Notes: generated from the letters alone by a model not told the origin. Positions 19,960-28,506 are shown, counted from the first letter of the stretch. The stretch: 64,000 bases of DNA from Bacillus sp. BGMRC 2118 (GCA_008364785.1 VTTJ01000002.1:558001-622000); one strand, 5' to 3'. Program-made: numbers and translations.

Positions 19960-20466
19960 ATGTTTAATGTGATCCTTACGATTCTTCTTACTGTTTCACC
20001 TATTTGGCCATTAGGTCCAAATCCATTAGAAGGAGATCCGTATTTAATTGTAAATAAGCGCACAAACCAACTTGCCTATATTCATCATGGGGAAATTAAG
20101 AATATATATGATGTAGCAACGGGATATTCGGATGAGCTAACGCCTGAAGGTGAGTTTACGATTGTAGTAAAAGCAGTCAATCCTTATTATCGTAAGAAAA
20201 ATATTGAAGGAGGTAAACAAAATAATCCACTAGGAACTAGATGGATGGGATTTGATGCAGAGAATACAGACGGTCGGATTTACGGTTTACATGGTAATAA
20301 CAATCCATCGTCTATTGGTCATTACGTGACACAAGGCTGTGTCAGGATGAGAAATAATGAGATTGAGCAGCTGTTTAATGAGATTCCATTAGGGACGAAA
20401 ATAAACATTACAGATACTGACCAAACATTTGACGAACTCGCAAAAAAGGCAGGAGCTGTTCAATAA
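19960..20466 (+). CDS. L,D-transpeptidase (YkuD domain)
   Basis: A 168-residue protein with an N-terminal hydrophobic stretch (residues 1-20), likely a signal peptide or anchor, then a YkuD catalytic domain. The active-site motif runs from H111 (LHGNNNPSSIGHY) to C127 (GCVRM). Such enzymes make 3-3 peptidoglycan cross-links or attach proteins to the wall. The ATG at 19960 has GTGAGGTG seven bases upstream; an in-frame GTG at 19951 lies inside that site. It follows the YqjA gene by 50 nt and may be co-transcribed. Confidence 0.88.
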   Translation: MFNVILTILLTVSPIWPLGPNPLEGDPYLIVNKRTNQLAYIHHGEIKNIYDVATGYSDELTPEGEFTIVVKAVNPYYRKKNIEGGKQNNPLGTRWMGFDAENTDGRIYGLHGNNNPSSIGHYVTQGCVRMRNNEIEQLFNEIPLGTKINITDTDQTFDELAKKAGAVQ

Positions 20467-20467
20467 A

Positions 20468-20498
20468 AATAGCTAAGGGGATATCCTTAGCTATTTTT
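20468..20498. terminator. convergent terminator
   Basis: AAATAGCTAAGG (from 20468) pairs with CCTTAGCTATTT (20485-20496), followed by T on the plus strand. It ends the transpeptidase gene. Its right arm overlaps the stop region of the small minus-strand gene at 20497. Confidence 0.85.
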
Positions 20499-20658
20499 AT
20501 TCGTATCTTCCTGTTGCACCAGGTGACTTATCTGTATCAGAATTGTTATTATACCCTTTGTCGTTAGATTGTTGCTTATGAGGACGGTCACTGCCTACAT
20601 ATTCAGACTTATGTTCCTGTTGAAGCTTTGTGAACTTTTTAAACTCTTGATTCACCAT
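20497..20658 (-). CDS. Small hydrophilic protein (53 aa), function unknown
   Basis: An open frame of 53 residues starts at ATG 20658, nine bases after AAGGAG on the minus strand. The product begins MVNQEFKKFTKLQQEHKSEY and continues with a Gly/Asn/Asp/Ser-rich tail ending GATGRYE. It is highly charged, has no membrane segment and no domain I recognise. The good binding site and its own space between two other genes argue that it is real. Gly/Asn-rich small proteins are common in sporulating Bacillaceae, but that link is only a guess. Confidence 0.6.
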   Translation of the reverse strand: MVNQEFKKFTKLQQEHKSEYVGSDRPHKQQSNDKGYNNNSDTDKSPGATGRYE

Positions 20659-20734
20659 GTGTGTAATCTCCTTTTCATGTAGTCGTAAGTTAGTGTGACC
20701 TTAAATGTTGTTTTTAACACAGACATAGGAAATG

Positions 20735-21880
20735 TTATGGACTAAAATAATTCTGTGTGTAGTAAGGCTGTGATTCCTGGTTGAATGCAACTCCTACTCC
20801 GAGATATTCATAGTCCTTTTGCAAGATATTCTCACGGTGTCCCATTGAATTCATTAGTCCTTCATGAGCAAAAATACTGCTAAACTGCCCATAAGCCAAA
20901 TTCTCTCCTGCAACAGTGAAGACAATTTCATCCTCAAGCATTCGGTCAAATGGAGATTGACCAGCTAAATTCGTATGACTAAAATAATTATTCTGTGCCA
21001 TATCTGCACTATGCTTTCGGGCTGTTACTCTGACTGCGTCATCCCATTCTAATAGAGAAAGTCCATGCACAACCCTTGCGGCATTCGTTAAGTCAAAAAG
21101 CTGGTATTCAAAACCTTCCTTTAATTGATCAGTCTCCTCAGTATAAAAAGACTTCTTAGCATTTTCTAAATCTTTGCTGATGAGCTGAATGGCAGTCACG
21201 ATATTCTGACGATGTTTATCATAAAAGATAGTTGTATACGTATCGTTTACTAAATAAACTTCGTAATCACGATTCTCTTCGAATTGATAAATCATTCTAC
21301 CTTTATTGATACTTTTTAACGGTTCCCCTAAAGCCTCAAGTACTTGTTGTTTCGAACTGCCGTAGGAAATATTTTTTGTAGACGATATCAAGTCTTGGTT
21401 TGTATACATTCCTGCCACTGTGTTGTTTTTATCATAACTAACCATAACAAAGTTTTGATAATTCTCATGATAGGTGAACCATTCAATTCCGTACTCATTA
21501 TAAGATGAACGTTTTGAGGCTCCTATTTGTTTCTCTACTTGTTCTTTTGTATCACCAATTTGTATATTATGAATCGAAAAGTCCTGATTGGTGGGTGTCT
21601 CTAATTGAGGCTTATCTATGATAGGTGTTGATTGTTCATTCGTTTTTGTTTCAGGAAGTTCTTCAAGAGTTGATTGAATTTGAGTGACTAACAACTGAAA
21701 ACCTAACGAAATCCGTTCAATTAATTGGCTGAGTTCCGGGTCTTTAGAAACTATATCAATCTCTGATTTAATTGCCTCAATAGCAGAGTCAAAACTGTTA
21801 TTCTCAAAATGTTTTTGACCAGTATTCCATAATGCATAGAAAAATATAGCCGCAGATAGTAATAGAAGTATTCGTTTCAT
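20735..21880 (-). CDS. CAP-domain protein with CAP-associated N-terminal domain (YlbC-like)
   Basis: A 381-residue secreted or anchored protein. Residues 1-20 form a hydrophobic signal/anchor. The middle (about 115-250) resembles the CAP-associated domain, with two similar blocks: IQIGDTKEQVEKQIG and ISYGSSKQQVLEALG. The C-terminal 120 residues are a CAP/SCP-like domain: LTNAARVVHGLSLLEWDD, ARKHSADMAQNNYFSH, GENLAYGQ and HRENIL. CAP proteins act outside the cell and their role in Bacillus is unsettled. Complete, single-gene unit on the minus strand. Confidence 0.85.
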   Translation of the reverse strand: MKRILLLLSAAIFFYALWNTGQKHFENNSFDSAIEAIKSEIDIVSKDPELSQLIERISLGFQLLVTQIQSTLEELPETKTNEQSTPIIDKPQLETPTNQDFSIHNIQIGDTKEQVEKQIGASKRSSYNEYGIEWFTYHENYQNFVMVSYDKNNTVAGMYTNQDLISSTKNISYGSSKQQVLEALGEPLKSINKGRMIYQFEENRDYEVYLVNDTYTTIFYDKHRQNIVTAIQLISKDLENAKKSFYTEETDQLKEGFEYQLFDLTNAARVVHGLSLLEWDDAVRVTARKHSADMAQNNYFSHTNLAGQSPFDRMLEDEIVFTVAGENLAYGQFSSIFAHEGLMNSMGHRENILQKDYEYLGVGVAFNQESQPYYTQNYFSP

Positions 21881-21987
21881 GGCAGAGTCCCTCCCTCCAT
21901 TATCATTCTATCCAATATCGTTCGAAACGAATCATAGATTTATAAGGTATTGGATAGGGTTCTCTTTACTCTTACTTATATGTAAGA

Positions 21988-22017
21988 AAAAAAGAACGAC
22001 CAAAGTCGTTCTTTTTT
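21988..22017 (-). terminator. terminator of the Prli42-like gene
   Basis: AAAAAGAACGAC and GTCGTTCTTTTTT form a perfect stem around CAAA, with T runs in both directions. It is 12 nt beyond the stop of the small minus-strand gene. Confidence 0.88.
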
Positions 22018-22028
22018 ACCTTACCTCT

Positions 22029-22121
22029 TTAGAAGAACATTGCCATACCGGCAAATAATGAAGATAGTAAAATGGAAATGATCATTAAATAAACAACAAA
22101 TTTTTGTGTTTTACGGGACAT
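22029..22121 (-). CDS. Prli42-like small membrane protein (30 aa)
   Basis: A 30-residue product with the cytoplasmic start MSRKTQKFVVYLM, a single hydrophobic helix (VVYLMIISILLSSLF) and a short end AGMAMFF. This matches the size and pattern of Prli42, the miniprotein that anchors the stressosome to the membrane in Listeria and Bacillus. GGGGG lies seven bases before the chosen ATG; a second ATG directly upstream (22124) is only four bases away. It has its own terminator. Identification is from memory of the family pattern, without alignment. Confidence 0.7.
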   Translation of the reverse strand: MSRKTQKFVVYLMIISILLSSLFAGMAMFF

Positions 22122-22265
22122 CATTTTTCCCCCTTTTTGTTTATAGCTCTTATCTATTATTCTAATCATTTATGTGAATCTGGACAAGTCATAAAAAGTG
22201 GCAGGATATTTAGGTACTTATGAAGAAATAAGAGTAGATGAAGGTAAAAAAGTATTTTATTCTAA

Positions 22266-22280
22266 TTGTATGCGTTTTCT
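22266..22280 (+). promoter_or_regulatory. CcpA cre-like site upstream of mce
   Basis: TTGTATGCGTTTTCT fits WTGNAANCGNWNNCW with a single mismatch. It is 40 nt before the mce start and shares GCGTTTTC with the sites before bkd and mutA. Suggests carbon-source control of the whole route. Confidence 0.55.
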
Positions 22281-22320
22281 TTTTAGGACATGCTAGTCTT
22301 CTGTAAGGAGGGAATTTTTT

Positions 22321-22722
22321 ATGATAAAGAAAGTAGATCATATAGGTATTGCTGTTCGGTCAATTGAGGAATCATTACACTTCTATATATCCACATTACA
22401 ACTTGAACTAGAGGGAATAGAAGAAGTAGAATCAGAAAATGTACGTGTCGCATTCATAAAAGCAGGTGAAACGAAATTAGAGCTGTTACAGCCTACTAAC
22501 GAAAGCAGTGCCATTGCGAAATTTATAGAAAAGAAAGGTGAAGGAATTCACCATGTAGCATTAGGTGTTTCATCTATTGAAGAGAGAATTCAAGAACTTA
22601 AAGAAAAAGGAATACAAATGATTAATGAAACATCGAAACCGGGAGCAGGTGGTGCACAAATCGCATTTATGCATCCTAAATCTACGGGTGGTGTTTTACT
22701 AGAACTTTGTGAAAAGAAATAA
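22321..22722 (+). CDS. mce: Methylmalonyl-CoA epimerase
   Basis: A 133-residue glyoxalase/VOC-fold enzyme that interconverts (S)- and (R)-methylmalonyl-CoA, linking the carboxylase to the mutase. It begins KKVDHIGIAVRSIEESLHFY, where the first metal-binding histidine lies, has KLELLQPTNESS and EGIHHVALGV in the middle, and ends PKSTGGVLLELCEK with the metal-binding glutamate. AAGGAGGG precedes the ATG. pccB starts 12 nt downstream. Confidence 0.95.
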   Translation: MIKKVDHIGIAVRSIEESLHFYISTLQLELEGIEEVESENVRVAFIKAGETKLELLQPTNESSAIAKFIEKKGEGIHHVALGVSSIEERIQELKEKGIQMINETSKPGAGGAQIAFMHPKSTGGVLLELCEKK

Positions 22723-22734
22723 GGAGTGTTCATC

Positions 22735-24282
22735 ATGGATATTTACGAAAAGATAAATGACTTATACGACAGAAAACGAGAAGTAGAATTAGGCGGTGGA
22801 GACGACCGCATCGACAAGCAACATGAAAAAGGGAAGCTAACGGCACGGGAAAGAATTGACCTTCTTGTCGACCCTGGAACATTTGTAGAACTGAACCCAT
22901 TTATTGAGCATCGCTCGCAAGATTTTGGATTAGGTGATAAAAAGGGTCCTGGAGACGGTGTTGTTACTGGTTACGGTAAGGTTCATGGACGTCCTATTTA
23001 TTTATTCTCACAAGATTTTACTGTTTTTGGCGGAGCATTAGGTGAAATGCATGCAAAGAAAATATCCAATATCATGGATTTAGCGGCAAAAAATGGTGCA
23101 CCTGTTGTTGGGTTAAATGACTCAGGAGGGGCTAGAATTCAAGAAGGTGTGGTATCATTAGATGGTTATGGTCACATCTTTTACCGTAACGCCATCTACT
23201 CGGGTGTAGTACCTCAAATTTCTGTAATTATGGGGCCATGTGCCGGTGGGGCAGTATACTCTCCTGCCATTACGGACTTTGTATTCATGGTTGAAGAAAC
23301 AAGTCAAATGTTCATCACAGGTCCAAAGGTTATTGAAACAGTAACAGGTGAAAAAATTTCTTCAGAAGACCTCGGTGGAGCGAAAATGCACAACTCTGTT
23401 AGTGGGAATGCTCATTTTTCCGGTAAGACAGAAGAAGAAGTATTAGAACAAGTTCGCCATTTGTTAAGTTATTTACCACAGAACAATGAAGAAAAACCAC
23501 CGAAGAGTGAGCATGATGGAGAATCTGACTACCGAGAGAATCTAACAGAAACAATCCCTTTTGATCCGCTTCGTCCTTATGATGTGAGAACAGTGGTAGA
23601 GCAGGTAGTGGATGAAGGTTCCTTCATGGAAGTACATAAAGATTTTGCAAGAAATATCGTTGTTGGATTGGCACGAATTAAAGGAGAAGTGGTAGGATTA
23701 GTATGTAATCAACCAAAGGTAATGGCTGGTGGACTTGATATTGATTCATCAGATAAAGCTGCACGCTTTATACGCTTCTGTGACTCCTTTAACATTCCAA
23801 TTATTACATTTGAAGATGTAACAGGCTTCTTCCCAGGTGTAAAACAAGAACATGGTGGAATCATACGTCATGGTGCTAAAATTCTATATGCCTATTCAGA
23901 AGCAACTGTTCCAAAGTTAACAGTCATCTTGAGAAAAGCATATGGCGGGGCATATGTAGCACTGAATAGCAAAGCGATTGGGGCAGACTTAGTGTATGCA
24001 TGGCCAAATGCAGAAATTGCCGTGATGGGACCTCAAGGAGCTGCCAATATTATTTTTGCTAGAGAGATCGAAAATAGTGTAAACCCAGAGCAAACGAGAG
24101 CTGATAAGATAGAAGAGTATCGTGAAAAGTTTGCAAACCCATATGTTGCAGCAAAAATGGGAATGGTAGATGATGTCATTGATCCAAGGGAAACGAGAAT
24201 AAAATTAATTCAAGCACTAGAAATGTTAAGAAACAAGCGTGAAGAGAGACCTAGAAAAAAACACGGAAACATCCCTTTATAA
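22735..24282 (+). CDS. Acyl-CoA carboxylase carboxyltransferase subunit (PccB/MmdA type)
   Basis: A 515-residue carboxyltransferase with tandem crotonase-like domains. Visible features are GKLTARERIDLLVDPGTF, the oxyanion-hole segments LNDSGGARIQEGV and GPCAGGAVYSP in the first half, and LRKAYGGAYVALNSK and PNAEIAVMGPQGAANI in the second. It would carboxylate propionyl-CoA with a biotin carboxylase partner, or decarboxylate methylmalonyl-CoA; the partner gene is not in the window. ATG 22735 has AAGGAG eight bases upstream. B. subtilis yqjD is the positional counterpart. Confidence 0.9.
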   Translation: MDIYEKINDLYDRKREVELGGGDDRIDKQHEKGKLTARERIDLLVDPGTFVELNPFIEHRSQDFGLGDKKGPGDGVVTGYGKVHGRPIYLFSQDFTVFGGALGEMHAKKISNIMDLAAKNGAPVVGLNDSGGARIQEGVVSLDGYGHIFYRNAIYSGVVPQISVIMGPCAGGAVYSPAITDFVFMVEETSQMFITGPKVIETVTGEKISSEDLGGAKMHNSVSGNAHFSGKTEEEVLEQVRHLLSYLPQNNEEKPPKSEHDGESDYRENLTETIPFDPLRPYDVRTVVEQVVDEGSFMEVHKDFARNIVVGLARIKGEVVGLVCNQPKVMAGGLDIDSSDKAARFIRFCDSFNIPIITFEDVTGFFPGVKQEHGGIIRHGAKILYAYSEATVPKLTVILRKAYGGAYVALNSKAIGADLVYAWPNAEIAVMGPQGAANIIFAREIENSVNPEQTRADKIEEYREKFANPYVAAKMGMVDDVIDPRETRIKLIQALEMLRNKREERPRKKHGNIPL

Positions 24283-24300
24283 GCATTGGAGGAATAGTAC

Positions 24301-25419
24301 ATGGTAAATCAAGAACGATTATTAAATGAATTTCTTGAATTAGTTCAAGTTGATTCTGAGACAAAGTTTGAAGCGGAGATTGCAAAAATATTAAAAGAGA
24401 AGTTTTCTTCTTTAGGTGTAGAAGTGTATGAAGATGACACAACTGCCTTAACAGGACACGGTGCAGGAAATTTAGTTTGTACGCTGCCTGCTACGAAAGA
24501 TGGAGTCGATACAATTTACTTCACATCACATATGGATACGGTTGTTCCTGGTAAGGGAATTAAGCCATCTGTTAAAGATGGATATGTTGTAACAGATGGT
24601 ACTACGATTTTAGGAGCTGACGATAAGACTGGTCTTGCAGCAATGTTTGAAGCAATCCGAGTTCTTAAAGAAAACAATATTCCTCATGGAACTATTGAAT
24701 TCATCATCACAGTCGGTGAGGAATCCGGACTAGTAGGAGCAAAAGTACTTGATCGCTCTAAAATTACAGCTACATACGGCTACGCATTAGACAGTGACGG
24801 AAAAGTAGGAAATATCATTGTGGCAGCACCGACTCAGGCAAAAGTAAAGACAACAATCTATGGTAAAACAGCACACGCAGGGGTAGCTCCAGAAAAAGGT
24901 GTATCGGCTATCACTGTTGCTGCAAAAGCAATTGCGAAAATGCCATTAGGAAGAATCGATGAGGAAACAACAGCAAACATTGGTCGCTTTGAAGGTGGTC
25001 AACAAACAAACATCGTATGTGACCGTGTAGATATTCTTGCTGAAGCCCGTTCCTTAGTACCTGAAAAAATGGAAGCACAAGTTCAAAAGATGAAGGAAGC
25101 ATTTGAATCAACTGCAGCAGAGATGGGTGGTCGTGCAGAGGTTGAAGTGACAGTGATGTATCCAGGATTTAAGTTTGGAGAAGGTGACCATGTTGTTGAA
25201 GTAGCACGTCGTGCGGCAGCAACGATTGGTCGTTCATCAGAACTTCAGCAAAGCGGGGGAGGAAGTGACGCAAACGTAATTGCAGGTCATGGAATTCCAA
25301 CCGTAAACTTAGCTGTCGGATATGAAGAAATTCATACAACGAACGAGAGAATGCCAATTGAAGAGCTAGTAAAAACAGCTGAACTAGTAGTGGCGATTAT
25401 TAAAGAAGTAGCAAAATAA
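24301..25419 (+). CDS. M20 metallopeptidase, PepT-like (YqjE)
   Basis: A 372-residue zinc aminopeptidase of the M20/peptidase T-like group. Metal and catalytic residues are visible: H77 and D79 in SHMDTVVPG, D107 in GADDKTG, E140-E141 in GEESGLVG, an aspartate in LDSDG, and a late histidine in IHTTNERM. The dimerisation domain lies about residues 180-285. It probably degrades di- or tripeptides in the cytoplasm. It follows the carboxyltransferase gene by 18 nt and may share its transcript without sharing the pathway. Confidence 0.9.
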   Translation: MVNQERLLNEFLELVQVDSETKFEAEIAKILKEKFSSLGVEVYEDDTTALTGHGAGNLVCTLPATKDGVDTIYFTSHMDTVVPGKGIKPSVKDGYVVTDGTTILGADDKTGLAAMFEAIRVLKENNIPHGTIEFIITVGEESGLVGAKVLDRSKITATYGYALDSDGKVGNIIVAAPTQAKVKTTIYGKTAHAGVAPEKGVSAITVAAKAIAKMPLGRIDEETTANIGRFEGGQQTNIVCDRVDILAEARSLVPEKMEAQVQKMKEAFESTAAEMGGRAEVEVTVMYPGFKFGEGDHVVEVARRAAATIGRSSELQQSGGGSDANVIAGHGIPTVNLAVGYEEIHTTNERMPIEELVKTAELVVAIIKEVAK

Positions 25420-25420
25420 A

Positions 25421-25447
25421 AAAAAGAGGCACCTGTGCCTCTTTTTA
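25421..25447. terminator. convergent terminator after the M20 peptidase
   Basis: AAAAAGAGGCAC and GTGCCTCTTTTT form a perfect stem with a CT loop. It has A and T runs on both sides and can serve the peptidase gene (plus) and the small HMA-like gene (minus). Confidence 0.92.
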
Positions 25448-25455
25448 TTTTCTGT

Positions 25456-25647
25456 TTATTTAAACTCAAAAATCTTGCTTTTTAATTCAGATTCACTTAT
25501 GAGTTCACTGTCGTATTGAATGACTGCATTCATTGTATCTAGATCAATCATGGATCTTTCTACACCTTGAATTTGATTGACGTAACCTTCAAATTCACTT
25601 GATCTTGAATCATTCGACAATTGGATTGTAGTTTCTTTAATAGACAA
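25456..25647 (-). CDS. Small HMA-fold-like protein without the CxxC metal site (63 aa)
   Basis: A 63-residue product beginning MSIKETTIQLSND and containing VNQIQGVERSMIDLDTMNAV and YDSELISESELKSKIFEF. The spacing of the strand/helix elements (GV..... D....... V.Y, then a helix) resembles heavy-metal-associated domains, but the metal-binding CxxC is absent. The TTG start has GGAGG eight bases upstream. It could be a metal-free HMA-like regulator or partner. The fold call is tentative. Confidence 0.55.
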   Translation of the reverse strand: MSIKETTIQLSNDSRSSEFEGYVNQIQGVERSMIDLDTMNAVIQYDSELISESELKSKIFEFK

Positions 25648-25760
25648 TTATGATTCCTCCAGCTTCGCTTCAGTATAGTGCATTTTAATTTTACCTATTC
25701 AAATAAGAAATATACTTGAAGAACATAACGTTTTAAATTCATGAAAAAGTCAGGTGTTTT

Positions 25761-26201
25761 ATGATTAGAAATGAAAAGCTTTTGGCAGGAACTGCATTTC
25801 TTATGTATGTATGTTTCCTCTTTTATCTTGTATTTTTTTCTTCCTATCGTCATAATGTACAAGGCATTTTTGCTTATAATGTAGTACCATTTGAGTCCAT
25901 TTCGGCTTATGTACATCATTATGACGGATTCCGAATAACGAGGCTGACAGATAATTTCTTTGGGAACATTGCAGCTTTTATTCCTTTCGGTATTCTAATT
26001 CCATGCATGATAAAAAGTGTTAAGCTTCTACAAGTCACTTTATATTCCATTCTGTTTTCCTTATTCATTGAAGTCACTCAGATTTTCTTACGTGTTGGAG
26101 CATTTGACGTAGATGATATTCTGTTAAATACAGTTGGTGGGATTTTTGGGTATGTTCTATTAAGGTCACTCGTATCCATATATAACTTGAAAGATAAATA
26201 A
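25761..26201 (+). CDS. VanZ-like family membrane protein
   Basis: A 146-residue protein with about four membrane helices. The VanZ-family signature is visible: YNVVPFESI near residue 38, NFFGNIAAFIPFGIL near 67, SLFIEVTQIF and FDVDDILLNTVGGIFGY. VanZ proteins confer low-level teicoplanin resistance in enterococci; most chromosomal relatives have unknown roles. Weak binding site AGGTG before the ATG. It stands alone. Confidence 0.85.
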   Translation: MIRNEKLLAGTAFLMYVCFLFYLVFFSSYRHNVQGIFAYNVVPFESISAYVHHYDGFRITRLTDNFFGNIAAFIPFGILIPCMIKSVKLLQVTLYSILFSLFIEVTQIFLRVGAFDVDDILLNTVGGIFGYVLLRSLVSIYNLKDK

Positions 26202-26362
26202 CGATGGATAACCATACGATTCTTCCTCTTATTTTTGTATTATTGTATTCGGTTAAGGAGACAATTTGGATTTTGTAGAGAGAGGGTCCTAGGCAATATA
26301 GAGTTACATTATGTAAGTAAGGTTAAGGAATAAACATCTAATTCCTACACATTTTTCAAACG

Positions 26363-26405
26363 AAAGAGCGTATGCTGGAACTGAAATTCCGACATACGCT
26401 CTTTT
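26363..26405. terminator. convergent terminator between the VanZ gene and the DUF779 gene
   Basis: AAAGAGCGTATG (26363-26374) pairs with CATACGCTCTTT (26393-26404) around an 18-base loop. T tracts occur on both strands, so it probably ends both transcripts. Confidence 0.8.
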
Positions 26406-26440
26406 AGTGAGTACTAGTAACAGAACAAGCTACACTCTAC

Positions 26441-26797
26441 TTACAATTTTAGTTCAGCTCTTTCACTTTCCGTAAACACTCTGGATCTCGTGAGAAATCG
26501 GATTCCTTCTGGTCCCTCTAAGGAAAACATGCCTCCGCGTCCTGGGACAACATCAATTATGAGCTGGGTATGTTTCCAATACTCATATTGAGCTTTGGTC
26601 ATGTAGAATGGACAACCACCGATTTCTCCAAGAAGGACGTCTGCTTCAGCAATTAAGAAGTCACTACGCGAAAAACACATAGGTGAACTCCCGTCACAGC
26701 AACCGCCAGATTGATGAAAAAGTAATTCACCATGCTTACTTTTGAGTTTCTCAATTAAGTCTAGAGCACTTTTTGTTGCGGTTACTTTTAACACCAT
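26441..26797 (-). CDS. DUF779 family protein
   Basis: A 118-residue protein of the DUF779 family, recognised by HQSGGCCDGSSPMC near residue 28, the central GGCPFYM and WKHTQLIIDVVPGRGGMFSLE. The conserved cysteines suggest metal or redox chemistry, but no reaction is established. It starts 3 nt after the aldehyde dehydrogenase stop. This pair is recurrent in bacteria, so the protein probably supports that enzyme. Confidence 0.88.
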   Translation of the reverse strand: MVLKVTATKSALDLIEKLKSKHGELLFHQSGGCCDGSSPMCFSRSDFLIAEADVLLGEIGGCPFYMTKAQYEYWKHTQLIIDVVPGRGGMFSLEGPEGIRFLTRSRVFTESERAELKL

Positions 26798-26800
26798 GGA

Positions 26801-28321
26801 TCAAAAGAATCCAAGCTTTTGAGGGCTATAGCTTACAAGTAAATTTTTCGTTTGTTGGTAGTGACTTAACATCATTTTGTGATTTTCACGACCAATACCC
26901 GAAGATTTATAACCACCAAATGCTGCGTGAGCAGGATAAGCATGATAACAGTTCGTCCACACACGACCTGCTTGGATTTCACGTCCAAAGCGATAGGCCG
27001 TATTCATATCACGTGTCCAAACTCCAGCACCTAATCCGTACAATGTATCATTTGCAATTTCTAGTGCTTCATTGTGATCTTTAAAGGTTGTAACAGAGAC
27101 GACAGGCCCGAAAATTTCTTCCTGGAAGATTCTCATTTTGTTATGACCTTTAAATACGGTTGGCTTAATATAGTAGCCGCCTTCTAAGTCTTCAGATAAG
27201 TAGTTTCTTTCTCCACCTGCTAAAACTTCAGCACCTTCTTGCTTTCCTATTTCGAAATAAGAAAGAATTTTTTCTAATTGTTCTGTCGATGCTTGTGCAC
27301 CAATCATCGTTGACACATCTAATGGATTTCCTTGCTTAATTTCTGCAACACGTGCTAATACTCTTTCCATAAATTGATCATAAATGGATTCTTGAATTAA
27401 TGCTCGAGATGGACATGTACATACTTCTCCTTGATTCAATGCAAACATAACGAATCCCTCTACGGCTTTATCTAAGAAATCATCGTCCTTTGCCATGATA
27501 TCCTCAAAGAAGATATTAGGTGATTTTCCACCAAGCTCAAGTGTTACAGGAATTAGGTTTTGAGATGCATATTGCATGATTAAACGGCCAGTAGTCGTTT
27601 CTCCCGTAAATGCAATTTTTGCAATTCGGCTACTAGATGCCAATGGCTTACCTGCTTCTAACCCAAAACCGTTGACAATATTTACAACTCCTGGAGGCAA
27701 TAAATCCTCAATTAGCTCCATGAGAACCAATATAGATGTAGGTGTCTGTTCAGCAGGTTTTAATACGACACAGTTTCCAGCTGCAAGTGCAGGAGCCAAT
27801 TTCCAAACTGCCATAAGGATAGGGAAGTTCCAAGGAATAATTTGACCAACAACTCCTAATGGCTCATGGTAATGATAGGCAACCGTATCGTTATCAATTT
27901 CAGATAGTGCACCTTCCTGCGCACGAACGGTTCCGGCGAAATAACGGAAGTGGTCAATAGCTAGTGGTAAATCTGCAGCTAACGTTTCACGAACTGGCTT
28001 TCCGTTATCCCACGTTTCAGCAACTGCTAGCATTTCAAGGTTTTGTTCCATTCGGTCTGCAATCTTGTTTAAGATGATTGCCCGATCTGTAACAGAAGTA
28101 CGTCCCCATCCAGCTTTTGCTTCATGTGCAGCATCTAACGCTAACTCAATATCTTCAGAAGTTGAACGAGCTACTTCACAAAAGGCTTTACCTGTTACAG
28201 GTGTCACATTTTCAAAATATTGCCCGTTTACAGGAGCTGTCCACTTACCGCCAATATAGTTTTCATAACGACTTTTAAATGTTACCTTCGAATCAGCTTG
28301 TCCAGGTTGTGCATAAATCAT
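26801..28321 (-). CDS. NAD-dependent aldehyde (acetaldehyde-type) dehydrogenase
   Basis: A 506-residue aldehyde dehydrogenase that oxidises aldehydes to acids with NAD. It has [23 protein letters not shown], the NAD-binding GETTTGR, catalytic glutamate in LELGGKSPN and the nucleophilic cysteine in [11 protein letters not shown]. The sequence type and the DUF779 partner match the acetaldehyde dehydrogenase group (ExaC/AcoD-like). A strong AAGGAGG precedes the ATG. A 15-bp inverted repeat lies 63-117 bp upstream and may control it. Confidence 0.9.
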   Translation of the reverse strand: MIYAQPGQADSKVTFKSRYENYIGGKWTAPVNGQYFENVTPVTGKAFCEVARSTSEDIELALDAAHEAKAGWGRTSVTDRAIILNKIADRMEQNLEMLAVAETWDNGKPVRETLAADLPLAIDHFRYFAGTVRAQEGALSEIDNDTVAYHYHEPLGVVGQIIPWNFPILMAVWKLAPALAAGNCVVLKPAEQTPTSILVLMELIEDLLPPGVVNIVNGFGLEAGKPLASSSRIAKIAFTGETTTGRLIMQYASQNLIPVTLELGGKSPNIFFEDIMAKDDDFLDKAVEGFVMFALNQGEVCTCPSRALIQESIYDQFMERVLARVAEIKQGNPLDVSTMIGAQASTEQLEKILSYFEIGKQEGAEVLAGGERNYLSEDLEGGYYIKPTVFKGHNKMRIFQEEIFGPVVSVTTFKDHNEALEIANDTLYGLGAGVWTRDMNTAYRFGREIQAGRVWTNCYHAYPAHAAFGGYKSSGIGRENHKMMLSHYQQTKNLLVSYSPQKLGFF

Positions 28322-28383
28322 CGCATATTCCTCCTTAAATAATGTACCTGCTGCTTAAAAATGTCTGTAGTAAAGTGTATTCG

Positions 28384-28438
28384 TTTTCATAGATTTGAGA
28401 ACTAGATTCTATAAATTATTTTTTCAAATCTATGAAAA
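28384..28438. promoter_or_regulatory. 15-bp perfect inverted repeat upstream of the aldehyde dehydrogenase
   Basis: TTTTCATAGATTTGA (28384-28398) is exactly mirrored by TCAAATCTATGAAAA (28424-28438), with a 25-bp spacer. It lies in the divergent region between the aldehyde dehydrogenase (minus) and the nucleotidyltransferase (plus). It could be a two-site operator or a leader hairpin. There is no T run to make it a standard terminator. Confidence 0.6.
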
Positions 28439-28446
28439 ATAGATAG

Positions 28447-28484
28447 TTACTAGTTTCCTGTCAGTACCTGTATACTACTAGTAA
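28447..28484 (+). promoter_or_regulatory. promoter-overlapping inverted repeat before the nucleotidyltransferase
   Basis: TTACTAGT (28447-28454) and ACTAGTAA (28477-28484) are perfect 8-bp arms that flank a likely -10 element TATACT (28471-28476). This suggests an operator, though the -35 is weak. Confidence 0.4.
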
Positions 28485-28506
28485 GGATCAAGAGGGAGGC
28501 TACATT

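Noticed and set aside
26773..27084. 103-codon plus-strand frame
   Set aside because: Antisense to the aldehyde dehydrogenase and the start of DUF779; no protein-like pattern.
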